In this document: positions 1-9,844 of the stretch, one piece after another | Layout of the letters: each line of letters begins with the position of its first letter | How positions within the stretch are numbered: the first letter of the stretch is position 1 | NCBI RefSeq assembly: GCF_010093535.1 | Contig: NW_022985213.1 | Coordinates: forward strand, 243,082-307,081 | Origin: Lindgomyces ingoldianus | Taxonomy: Eukaryota; Ascomycota; Dothideomycetes; Pleosporales; Lindgomycetaceae | Direction of reading: 5' to 3' | Length of the DNA stretch: 64,000 nt | The notes under the pieces: model-generated | The model's input: the letters and a program-made list of their open reading frames with translations, nothing else | What the model was told of the DNA's origin: nothing | Database searches by the model: none | Program-made: the position numbers and the translations under genes

Positions 1-312
1 TAGTCTTAATAATCACCTGCTCCTTTTTATTACCTAGCCTCTATAATTTAGCTGTAGAATTAGCTTATAAAGGTTGTCTAGCGCTATAGTTATTTATTGT
101 CTTTTATAGAACCTTGCACATAGCTATAGCACATTTTTTTAAGAGTTTTATGTCTTATTTAAAAGCTTAAAGCGTAAGCTGTATCTAACGTTCTTTTAGC
201 GCGTCTAAGTAGTGTTGTGGGGAATGCATTAGTGTAGGAAGAGTAGTTTAGTGGGGTCTTGGCAAAAGTAAGCGACTCAGGTGTGTGAGCAACTTGCCTA
301 TGAAGTACATTA
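1..312. mobile_element. Pal-1, right end of a foldback element cut by the window edge
   Basis: This is the right arm of the palindromic Pal family. It matches the last ~310 bases of the complete copies at 4407-5510 and 28044-29147 and ends in the same terminus (tgaagtacatta, with c-to-t changes against tgaagtacgtta). The left arm lies outside the window. It is non-coding and RIP-mutated. Confidence 0.9.
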
Positions 313-960
313 TAGAGAAAATTAAGGGCAATTTTAAAAAGTGTAGGGTAGAAGTAATAACTAACTTTAAGCTACTAAGTAAAAGGTAATTAGAATAGTA
401 AGGATCTCTCTTTAGCTATAAAAAGGTTTTTAATGTAGCTATTATAGTATTATTAAAGCTCTGTTATTTCTACTGTTTTTTATATAACCTTAAGCGTATA
501 AGAAGGCTTATAGTAACAGAGAAAGTTTGCTTATAGCCCTTATTATAATACTTGCTACTAGGGAGCTTGCGCTACTAAGGTTATAGATCCTTCTCCTTCT
601 TATTACCCTCTGTCTCTAGCTTGTTAGGACAACTCTAATAAGTAAAAGGATTAGAATAAGGCTGTACGCCTGCTGTAATAAAGGAATTAAGACATCTAGC
701 TTATTATAATAATTAATAAGATAGGTAATAGGTTAGCAAATAGGCAGGCATAAGATAAGAAGCTTTTCTAGGGCAAAAGTTAACTATTTTTATAATTGTT
801 ACTCTAAAATGTAACCTTAAACAAAGCTTCTAACACAATAGCTAATAGGGTCTAAAAACAGGAGGGAAATCTCCTAAAATATAACCTCTCTAACCTGTAC
901 TACAGGACGTACTTAGCAATTCACTGTACAAAAGTTATGTCTTACATTTTAACTACTTTT
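313..960. other. AT-rich stretch, no gene seen
   Basis: This lies between the Pal-1 end and the less mutated lectin locus. It is rich in TpA, with dense stops in all frames. I recognise no protein motif, LTR terminus or match to the other repeats in the window. Confidence 0.6.
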
Positions 961-1069
961 GTACTCCTCACGTGATTACTACGTTCACGTAGTTACGTTA
1001 CGTACTACGGACTGTTGACCACGCTAGGCACACCTCACACCTCACACCTTATTAAGCTGCTTGGCAGAC

Positions 1070-1092
1070 ATCGCAGTATATAAACAAGGCTG
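1070..1092 (+). promoter_or_regulatory. TATA box upstream of the lectin pseudogene
   Basis: A TATA-like run (gtatataaacaagg, about 1076-1089) sits about 155 bases before the ATG at 1245. It follows a stretch that looks little changed by RIP (about 960-1070, with CACGTG and repeated ACGTA). This fits a core promoter of the relict gene. There is no direct evidence of a transcription start. Confidence 0.45.
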
Positions 1093-1244
1093 TATTCCCT
1101 CTCTAATGAACTAATATTCTGTGCTTTACATCTTAGCACTTAAGCTCTAAAAGACACGTAGACAATTAACTTATTAAATTACCCTTTACACACTTAGCCT
1201 GCCTAAAACAGCCTACTCTTTATATCCCCAAGCCCTTATTTAGT

Positions 1245-1692
1245 ATGTCGCACAACACCCTCAGTAACGGCGAGTGGCTGCTCGTGGGGCAACATCCTGT
1301 TTAGTCAGGACGGCTTGGTCAAGTTCAAGATGCAGGGCGATGGGAAGATCGCCGTATACTGGGGCGGCCAGTGCCGGTTCCAGAACACGGCCGTGCAGCG
1401 CCCCAACATTAAGGGCATTAAGATGCAGGAGGACAGTAACCTATGCATGTAGTAAGCTTCTTTTCCTTCTTTATCCTCTTCTTTCTTGCTCTTATAGTAG
1501 TATGTTGTGTTTTATTTAGAGAGCCTTATTGTAGCTAATAAGAAGGTTATGTGCAGTAATAACAATGGCAACCCTGTCTAGCAAACCAACACAGCCGGCT
1601 CTACCGGCAACAGCCCCGTCATCTGTGCCGTGCAGAATGATATTAACGTTGTTCTTTACAAGGGCACACTAATCTAGGCTAGCAAGACCTAG
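1245..1692 (+). pseudogene. GNA-type mannose-binding (B-type) lectin, broken by a frameshift and RIP stops
   Basis: The translation resembles small fungal comitin-like B-lectins, which bind mannose through the motif QxDxNxVxY. Exon 1 (1245-1451) opens with MSHNTLSNGEW and includes a WGGQCRFQNT segment and the site QEDSNLCMY. A degenerate site (QGDGKIAVY) lies just before it. A GTAAGC...GCAG intron (1452-1556) fits; exon 2 (from 1557) restores the frame and carries the perfect site QNDINVVLY. Three breaks are visible: one extra G in the run at 1286-1289 shifts the frame, and TAG at 1579 and 1675 stand where the family has Trp codons (TGG to TAG, RIP-type). The usual length of about 115 residues is preserved. 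Pal elements lie on both sides. This was probably a host or accessory single-domain lectin gene; the family call is strong, the biological role is unknown. Confidence 0.85.
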
Positions 1693-2093
1693 AAGTAGAC
1701 TTCTACTAGAAGATAGACGCTAGAATTTTAATTATTAAAGTTAGAGATTTATAAAGCTAGGTATAAGAAGATAAGAATAAAGAGAGTTAAAGTCTAGGTT
1801 AACAGATTATAGGCAGATACCTAGTCACTTGTTTGTTAGTAGGTGAATAAAGACACTTGCCTTAATACTACCTTTTACTAATCTCTTAATAGATGTAAGA
1901 TAAGTAGAGAGTCTACTTAAAAGATAACTAGTCTACTTAAAAGATTAGATTGCTATAGCAGATAGACTGCACCACCATGTCAGAGGGGGTTGCTCTAGGT
2001 GGTGGTGTAGGAAGTGCTGTTAAAATAGACAGGGTGGCTCTTAATCTTATCTAACTTAGTCGCGTACAACAATTAGCACATTAAAACTAGATA
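1693..2093. other. Downstream of the lectin pseudogene, no gene seen
   Basis: RIP-altered sequence runs up to the Pal-2 insertion. A near-palindrome of accacc/ggtggt type lies at about 1970-2012. No coding signal is recognised. Confidence 0.5.
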
Positions 2094-3175
2094 TAACGTA
2101 CTTCACAAGCATGTTGCTTACACACGTAAGTTACTTACTTTTGCTAAGACCCTACTAAACTACTTTTTCTACACTAATATATTCCTAACAACACTACTTA
2201 AACATGCTAAAAAAAAATATTAGATATGCCTTACACTTTAAGCTTTTAAATAAAATATAAAACTTTTAAAGAAACATGCTACAGCTATGTACAGAGTTTT
2301 TTAAAAGACAATAAATAACTATAGCGCTAGATAACCTTTATAAGCTAATTCTATAGCTAACTTACAGAGGCTAGGTAATAATAAGAAGTAGGTAATTATT
2401 AAGACTATACTTAAGCTATATGTGTAAGGATTTTCCTCTTAGTAATTCTTTACGCGCTAAGCGTAATCTAGGCTATATTAGCATAAACTAGCATAGTACA
2501 TTTAGAAAGTGTTATTTAAAGCTTAAAGTAATGCTTAAGTGTAGTACAACTATAAAAAAGCTTTTTATAAAGGTTCTAAAGTAATTTAGAGCAGGTTTAG
2601 CCTTATAAAGAATATTAAAGCTAAGTATAGCATCTAAGATAATAACATGTACAACTTTAGTAAGATAAGCTTTATTATAAGCTAAATATCTATTAACTAT
2701 ACATGCGCTTAAAACTTTACTTTAAGCTTTAAATAACACTTTATAAACATACTAGGCTAGTGTATGCTAGCATAGCCTAGATTATGCTTAGTGTGTAAAA
2801 AATTAGCTATATTAGCTATAAATGCTATTTAAAAGAAAAATTCTTGCGCATATAGCTTAAGTATAGTTTTAATAATTACCTACTCTAGATTATTACCTAG
2901 CCTTTGTAAGTTAGGTATAGAATTAGCTTATAAAAGTTGTCTAGTGCTATAGTTATTTATTGTTTTTTAAAAGACTTTATATATAGCTGCAGCATGTTTC
3001 TTTAAAAGTTTTATATTTTATTTAAAAGCTTAGAGTGTAAGCTATATCTAACATTCTATTAGCACATCTAAGTAGTGTTGTTAAGAATGCATTAGTATAA
3101 AAAAAGTAGTTTAGTAGAGTCTTAGTAAAAGTAAGCAACTTAGGTGTGTGAGCAAGTTGCCTGTGAAGTACGTTA
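2094..3175 (+). mobile_element. Pal-2, foldback element of 1082 bp
   Basis: It begins taacgtacttca and ends gaagtacgtta, with TA as presumed target duplication. The two arms are inverted copies of each other over almost the whole element. The short centre (about 2570-2720) translates on the plus strand into a piece of pogo/Fot1 transposase around the first catalytic motif (YNFSK). The left arm lacks about 22 bases near 2443, which accounts for 1082 bp rather than the 1104 bp of the other complete copies. No protein can be made. Confidence 0.92.
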
Positions 3176-3389
3176 GAACAGTTATAAAAGCTATTTCTAT
3201 ACTGTATGTTGCCACTACAAGCAGGGAGATAGCCGACCCGCTCCGGCCACACCGTTGTAGATGTTTTGATAAATGTATTGATAATAGGCAGGTAGAGGTA
3301 CATGTAGCTACAGCTTATAAGATTGCTACTTTCTAAGCCAGATAGGCTTTTACAGCATAAGGCGCTAAGACAAAAACAACTAGATGATT
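3176..3389. other. Short less-mutated segment between Pal-2 and a solo LTR
   Basis: It contains a GC-rich stretch (3215-3255) unlike its surroundings. Open frames exist on both strands but none resembles a known protein. It was contiguous with 3609-4406 before the solo LTR inserted at 3390. Confidence 0.45.
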
Positions 3390-3608
3390 TGTGAAGCTAT
3401 GTAAGGCACTAGAGGCATGAGGAACTGCATTGAATGTATTGCTAGAGGAGTCCTTTGCGGGAGTCTATATATATGCGAAATAAGTGGGTGGGTCTTGGCA
3501 ACAGACTATGGTGCCGATGCATCCGACCATCTTGTGACGACACATCCGACACATCCGACTATCGTGTGACTATAGTGACGAAGCATCTGAGTGTCACCAC
3601 TGCAAACA
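3390..3608 (-). mobile_element. Solo LTR, family Lc (219 bp)
   Basis: The termini are TG...CA (tgtgaagc...gcaaaca) and the flanks carry a perfect 5-bp duplication, tgatt (3385-3389 and 3609-3613). A second copy in the opposite orientation sits at 22589-22817 with its own duplication. No internal region is present, so it arose by LTR-LTR recombination. It is far less RIPed than its surroundings, as expected for a repeat shorter than the usual RIP length threshold or a recent insertion. Confidence 0.93.
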
Positions 3609-4406
3609 TGATTGCTGAGTCAGCGCACGTGATTCTAGGTTTGAAAATGCGGCGAAGAGATTGTAGCTAGAACTTTAAGTAGTTTATATAAGGCTGAATG
3701 TCCTAGAACAGGCTAGTATCGCCTTCTCTAACCTGTTTAGAGGTCACATGACCTGTCCTTTGTATATAAGCATAAATCTTAACAAGTAAAGCTTAGTAGT
3801 AATTTGTCTCTCTTATAATACACTTCTATCTTTCTCTAAAACCTTGCTGTTAGTGCTATCTATGCTACCTACTATTCTATCTTTACATTTAAATTGCTCT
3901 ACAAGCTAGCATACTACTTAAAGGCAACATTCCTACATAATAGTGTTAACATAAAACACTAGAAAAGAATTTAATGTAACTAGCGCTTAAAGACTACTTA
4001 AAAAGCTAACTAAGACTACTACTTTTAGTAATACTTAACTAAAGTTAACACTAACATAGAAAGAAATAAAGTAAAAAATAAGTAAAAATAATAAATATTT
4101 TTTTATAAATTAGGCTTATTAAGCTATCTAGAAGGCATTTAGAGTCTAAAAGAGGTTAGAAGGGCTAGTGTAGAACTAAGCAACACATAGTCTACCCCTG
4201 TAAATTAGACTTTAGCAGAAGCCTGCGCCTAGCTGTAAAAGCAGTAGAAAGTATAAAAACTAGCTAAGATAATAAAAAATTATTATTAATTTAAAGGAAG
4301 TAATGTAAGTACACTTTATAAGTTACTAACTAAAGTATTAAACATTATTATACTAAAACTTATTTAACACTAAGTAAACCTACTACATTCTAAACTACTA
4401 TACTAA
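3609..4406. other. AT-rich stretch, no gene recognised
   Basis: It contains a TATA-like tttatataagg near 3688 and pyrimidine-rich stretches that could be part of an old LTR or a host promoter, but no partner copy exists in the window. The rest is RIPed without a recognisable protein. Confidence 0.45.
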
Positions 4407-5510
4407 TAACGTACTTCATGGGCGAGTTGCTCACACACCTGAGTTGCTTACTTTTGCTAAGACCCTACTAAACTACTTTTCCTACACTAATGCATTCCCC
4501 ACAACACTACTTAGACGCGCTAAAAGAATGTTAGATACAGCTTACACTTTAAGCTTTTAAATAAAACATAAAACTCTTAAAGAAATATGCTATAGCTATA
4601 TATAAAGTTTTATAAATAATAATAAATAACTACAGCGCTAGATAACCTTTATAAGCTAATTCTATAGCTAAATTACAAAGGCTAGGTAATAAAAAGGAGT
4701 AGGTAATTATTAAGACTATACTTAAGCTATATGCGTAAGGAATTTCCCCTTAGATAGCATTTATAGCTAATATAGCTAATTCTTTGCACGCTAAGTGTAA
4801 TCTAGGCTATATTTGCATAAACTAGCCTAGTATGTTTATAAAGTATTATTTAAAGCTTAAAGTAAAGTTTTAAGCGTAAGTATAGTTAAGAGATATCTAG
4901 CTAATTATAAACCTTATTTTGCTAAAGTTGTACATGTTATTATCCTAGATGCTATACTTAGCTTTAATATTCTCTATAAGGCTAAACCTGCCCTAAATTA
5001 CCCTAGGACTCTTATAAAGGGCTCTCTTATAGTTGTACTTACGCTTAAATGTTACTTTAAGCTTTAAATAACACTTTATAAACATACTAGGCTAGTTTAT
5101 GTAAACATAGCCTAGATTACGCTTAGCGCGCAAAGAATTAGCTATATTAGCTATAAATGCTATTTAAGGGGAAATTTTTTACGCATATAGCTTAAGTATA
5201 GTCTTAACAATTACCTGCTTCTTTTTATTACCTAGCCTCTATAATTTAGCTGTAGAATTAGCTTATAAAAGTTATCTAGTGCTGTAGTTATTTATTATTT
5301 TTTATAAAACTCTACACATAGCTACAGCACATTCTTTTAAAAGTTTTATGTCTTATTTAAAAGCTTAGAGTGTAAGCTGTATCTAACATTCTTTTAGCGT
5401 GTCTAAGTAGTGTTGTAGGGAATGTATTAGTGTAAGAAGGGTAGTTTAGTAGAGTCTTAGCAAAAGTAAGCAACTTAGGTGTGTAAGCAACTTGCCTATA
5501 AAGTACGTTA
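4407..5510 (-). mobile_element. Pal-3, foldback element of 1104 bp
   Basis: The outer sequence matches the other Pal copies (taacgtacttcatgggcgag ... aagtacgtta). The arms are about 478 bases each and the centre about 149 bases. The transposase fragment in the centre reads on the minus strand, so this copy is inserted in the opposite orientation to Pal-2. It is RIPed with no open frame. Confidence 0.93.
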
Positions 5511-5703
5511 TAAATAAAAAATAAAGCAGACTATAACTAGTAGTGTAGAGATAATAAGAACTATTACTAAAAAAGTTTATTAAGCTTTACTTAAAAATTA
5601 TAAAAAATCTCTTTTAGTCTATAATATATTAATAAGACACTATAATTACTATAAAAGACACACTACACTTATTTAAAGCTAATTAACTTATTATAGTAAC
5701 TAA
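5511..5703. other. RIPed spacer, contiguous with 8657 onward before PogoB-1 inserted
   Basis: It lies between Pal-3 and PogoB-1. With PogoB-1 removed it joins the gypsy G remains at 8657, so it may be the gag end of that element, but I cannot read a convincing gag motif. Confidence 0.4.
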
Positions 5704-6059
5704 TAACGTATCTAACGGGTTAGCCGGCCACACAGGTTGGCCGGCCACTTTTGCCAAGCCCCTACCACACTCTACCTATCTACATAATGCCTTAATAATA
5801 ACACTAGATTAAATCTTCTAAAGAACATTAGATACAGCTTACTTTTTAGGCTCTTAAATAAAACTTAAAACTCTCCTTGCAACGCGCTGCAGCTATCTAT
5901 AATGTCTCTTACACAACACTAAGTAATTAACGCGCTAGATAGCCTTTAGAAGCAGAAAGCTAGCCTAAATTAAGAAATCTAACTAAGCTTAAAAAAAAAG
6001 TTGTTGTTAAGTATATACTTAAGCTTATTACACGCAGATTTCTCTCTAGGCTTATAGCT

Positions 6060-8530
6060 ATAGCTAATATAGCTAATTCCTTGCGCGCAGAGCAGAATCT
6101 AGGCTAGGTTAGCTTAAACTAGCCTAGTATGTAGGTTAGGCACTGCTCTAAGTTTATAATAAAGTTTAATTATAAGTATAATTATAAAAGAGCACTTTAT
6201 AAGGATCTAGAAGTTATTTAGGGCTAGTTTTGCCTAGTAGCTAATATAAAAGCTAAGTATAGTATCTAAGATAAAAACATGTATAACTTTAATAAGTTAG
6301 GCTTTATAATAGGCTAGATATTAACTAAAGCAGTTGTTATAACTTTAAAGAGATAAAGATAGCTAAAGGTAATATAGTAAAGTAATAGAGAGTAGATAAT
6401 AGTTATTTAGAGCATTAATGTAATAAAGTAGGCTATTTTACTCTTTATTATTTTTAAGGGCTGCTATTACATCTTTGCCTAGTATAAAAAGGAGAATTTA
6501 CCTTAGAACTAGGTTATTACAGTCTCTAAGAACAGCTAGATAATAAATAAGCTTAGGCTATAGTAGTTAAAGCACTTTAATAAGCATATAAAAAAAAGGT
6601 TATAACGTACTTTATAGGCAAGTTGCTTACACACCTAAGTTGCTTACTTTTGCTAAGACCCTACTAAACTACCCTTTCTATACTAATGCATTCCCTACAA
6701 CACTACTTAGACACGCTAAAAGAATGTTAGATACAGCTTACACTTTAAGCTTTTAAATAAGACATAAAACTCTTAAAAAAATGTGCTGTAGCTATATACA
6801 GAGTTTTATAAAAAATAATAAATAACTATAGCGCTAGATAACTTTTATAAGCTAATTCTACAGCTAAATTATAGAGGCTAGGTAATAAAAAAAAGCAGGT
6901 AATTATTAAGACTATACTTAAGCTATATGTGTAAGGAATTTCCCCTTAGATAGTATTTATAGCTAATATAGCTAATTTTTTACGCGCTAAGCGTAATCTA
7001 GGCTATGTTTACATAAACTAGCCTAGTATGTTTATAAAGCGTTATTTAGAGCTTAAAGTAAAGTTTTAAGTGTAAGTATAGTTAAGAGATATCTAGCTAA
7101 TTATAAACTCTGTCTTGCTAAAGTTGTACGTGTTATTATCCTAGATGCTATACTTAGCTTTAATATTCTCTATAAGGCTAAACCTGCCCTAAATTACCCT
7201 AGGACTTTTATAGAGGGCTCTTTTATTGTTGTACTTACGCTTAAATGTTACTTTAAGCTCTAAATAATGCTTTACAAACATACTAGGCTAGTTTATATAA
7301 ACATAGCCTAGATTACGCTTAGCGCGCAAAGAATTAGCTATATTAGCTATAAATGCTATCTAAGGGGAAATTCCTTGCGCATATAGCTTAAGTATAGTTT
7401 TAATAATTACCTGCTCCTTTTTATTACCTAGCTTTTATAATTTAGCTGTAGAATTAGCTTGTAAAGGTTGTCTAGTGCTATAGTTATTTATTATCTTTTA
7501 TAAGACCTTACATATAGCTACAGCACATTTCTTTAAGAGTTTTATGTCTTATTTAAAAGCTTAAAGCGTAAGCTGTATCTAACGTTCTTTTAGCGCGCCT
7601 AAGTAGTGTTGTAGGGAATGCATTAGTGTAGGAAGAGTAGTTTAGTAGGGTCTTAGTAAAAGTAAGCGACTTAGGTGTGTAAGCAACTTGCCTATAAAGT
7701 ACGTTAGGCGCTTATTAGCTTTTTATTATTAATAGCTATAAAAGCTATAACTTACTTAATTTCTAGTAGTACTATAAAAAAAATAAGATTATTACTATCT
7801 ACATGCTTTTATACTTATTACACCTTTTATAGCCTTTTAATGTAGGTTGTTTTGCCCCTCTAAAGAAGGTGTATAAGTGCTAAGCTAAACATCTTATATG
7901 TAACTAGATTACTTATATTATAAAACTTAAGTTTCTACTATGCTTTATACGCGCCTATAATGCAGCAATTACTTCTAGTAATATCTAAGAAGGGTTTTAA
8001 AGCGCTAGTTTAGTCTTATTTAACCTAGAATAGGTTAAAATAGCCTTTAATGTCTAGTTATGTACTTTATTACTACTACTACTTATTAACAACAAGCCCT
8101 AGCAGTTGTAAACCTTTAGCAATACCTTTAAATTTAAGTTGTAATTAATGCTTGTAAAGGTAAAATTTTAAAGGCATGTAGAGAGCTTACTAATGTCTAT
8201 AGTAGAGGCCTTTAAAAAAGTTTTAAAGGGGGTAGCAATTATTGCGCACAAGCTAGTGTTAGTGTAAAAAGAGATTACAAAGCTTTAAGCAGCAAATAAG
8301 GCTGCTACACAACGTAGATTGCATAAAAGGAAGCAGATTTAGGCAGAAGAGACTTTAATAGTTAAGGATAGGGCTTATTTAACTGCTCTAAAGGAGTTTA
8401 AAGCGCGTAGTAATAGGAAGAAGCTAAAGACGCAGGTGCGCGCTAAAGAAGGTAAGCTAAGTTAAAGGCAATGCAGGCAGTGTAATTAGACTAGGCATAA
8501 CTTACATATGTGTAAGAAAGTAGCAGAAGT
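6060..8530 (+). pseudogene. PogoB-1 transposase, RIPed and interrupted by Pal-4
   Basis: Translation shows the pogo/Fot1 (Tc1-mariner superfamily) DDE transposase. The first catalytic block appears at about 6281 as YNFNK, where the family has Asp and Glu (D-to-N, E-to-K). Near 8470-8520 the C-terminus keeps a CX2C...H...C knuckle-like signature (RQCRQC...RHNLHMC). Dense TAA/TAG replace Gln and Trp codons. The insertion of Pal-4 at 6603 splits the frame. It cannot encode an active enzyme; the family assignment comes from motif order and length. Confidence 0.8.
6603..7706 (-). mobile_element. Pal-4, foldback element nested in PogoB-1
   Basis: It is 1104 bp with complete arms and TA target. The centre reads on the minus strand, as in Pal-3. 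The element it inserted into carries a related transposase, so a Pal has jumped into its own relative. It is RIPed. Confidence 0.93.
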
Positions 8531-8940
8531 AGACTCTAAATAATATCTTATGTTGTATTACTTTATACAGGGCTAAAGTGGGCTGTTTTGCGCCAGAATG
8601 GGGTGGTTTTAGTAGGGGCTTGGCAAAAGTGGCCGGCCAACCCGTTAGGTACGTTATAGCAAGATCTTAAAAATAAGACGCTTAATGCATTAAATACTTT
8701 TGTAAAATAAAAAAACATAGGTTATAACACTATAAAAAACTATAAATAATAACTTAATTAGTTTTTAACTAAACTTCTAGCCTACTTTAGGCTATTATAG
8801 ACTAAAGTTAATAAAATAAGCCTAGATAAAGTAATAGTAAACTTTAGTAGCGTACTATTTAACAAGATTAAGCGTGATCTAACGTATATCTGTTAGATTT
8901 TAGCACTGTTTCTAGGCTTCCTGAGATGAATGATGGGTTT

Positions 8941-9222
8941 TGTAACGATCCTCATGAATCGTTCCATCTCGGATGGCCCGGAAGGCCCTCGTATCGGCCC
9001 CGACCCCCCGACCTGGCCCCGACCCCTGCTGTTACCCCTATTCCCTCATGTATTTAGTCGCACCTCGCCCCCGTAGCTAGCTCGGTAGTTTTCTGATATC
9101 CTTTCGTACAAGGCCTATAGGTGTCAATGGCATTCCCAGGTTCAGAGTCCCCACGCACTCCCATATGCCTCTGAGTGGATTCCCACCGCATTCGGACCCA
9201 TTGTCTTGCCTGCGCCGTTACA
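8941..9222 (-). mobile_element. Solo LTR of the gag-only family Lg (282 bp)
   Basis: The element starts tgtaacgatcct and ends cgccgttaca, flanked by the duplication ggttt (8936-8940, 9223-9227). The Q LTRs at 39736 and 50508 show the target with a single ggttt. It is the inverted orientation of the LTRs at 17108-17387 and 18799-19078. It is pristine and GC-rich. Confidence 0.95.
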
Positions 9223-9360
9223 GGTTTGGATATGATGTATAGGATGATGATTGATTGTATTGATTTATCGATCCTTTTTCTGCTCTACTCGTGTTGCTCG
9301 GCTTTTGTTTTTCCGATCCGAGTCCCTCGCGCACTTGCCCTATGCGCGACCAGCTTGCAA

Positions 9361-9540
9361 CATGCTGCAATTTGTTGCAGAATGCTGCAAAATGCTGCAA
9401 CATGCTGCAATTTGCTGCAATTTGCTGCAACATGCTGCAACATGCTGCAACATGCTGCAAAATGCTGCAAAATGCTGCAATTTGCTGCAACATGCTGTAA
9501 AATGCTGCAAAATGCTGCAACATGCAGCAATTTGCGGCAA
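9361..9540 (+). repeat. Decamer minisatellite in the Q LTR, 18 units
   Basis: There are eighteen 10-base units of form NNTGCTGCAA, where NN varies between ca, tt and aa. The array lies between agcttg and catactgtt. The homologous arrays at 39875 and 50655 have 4 and 12 units. It reads open in several frames on both strands only because the unit lacks stop codons; this is not a gene. Confidence 0.95.
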
Positions 9541-9626
9541 CATACTGTTAGAGCTTATTGCTCGTACTATGTAGCAGCTTTCGTCAAGCGTTCCTCCTGT
9601 CTTGACAGTAGGTGCGCATATCTAAC

Positions 9627-9844
9627 TCTCGCGTATACTGAGAGCCTTGGCTGGGGCTCAGAGCCTGGGACTGGGGCTCGGAGCCTGGGACTGGGGGCTC
9701 AGAGCCTGGGACGCAGCTCGGGATCTGGAGATATTATGTTCCGAAGCTCGGTGTATATAAGGAGAGCCTTCAGCTCTCTTAGATAGGGGAGTCACTTCAT
9801 CCGATCTTCTGAACAGCTACTGCCAGGCTATTTTATCCTCCACA
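9627..9844 (+). mobile_element. Solo LTR of family Ld (218 bp), with an expanded internal repeat
   Basis: It matches the copia H LTRs in the opposite orientation (tctcgcgtatactgag ... cctccaca) and is flanked by the duplication ctaac (9622-9626, 9845-9849). It includes a TATA-like tgtatataagg (9752) as expected in an LTR promoter. A roughly 20-base GC-rich unit (ggctc.gagcctgggactg type) is repeated about three times at 9652-9712, making it longer than the 177-bp copies. Confidence 0.9.

Larger units (their letters stand above)
5704..8656 (+). mobile_element. PogoB-1, pogo/Fot1-like DNA transposon with Pal-4 nested inside
   Basis: The left end is taacgtatctaacgggtta and the right end is the inverted taacccgttaggtacgtta type, with TA target. 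Ends share the GGCCGGCCACTTTTGCCAAG core. After removing Pal-4 (6603-7706) the element is about 1.85 kb, the same as the second copy (32542-34408). The left TIR carries a 17-bp module (ccacacaggttggccgg) that is missing from the right TIR, so the two TIRs differ by one module. Confidence 0.92.

Noticed and set aside
3455..3670. Open frame of 71 codons
   Set aside because: It runs through the solo LTR 3390-3608 and out across the target duplication.
9361..9540. CRISPR-like array
   Set aside because: Ten-base units without spacers, in a fungal LTR; this is a minisatellite.
9175..9786. Long open frame through the decamer repeat, and several frames on both strands at 39,757-40,117 and 50,554-50,888
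   Set aside because: They are open only because the 10-base unit lacks stops; they cross LTR boundaries and change length with unit number.
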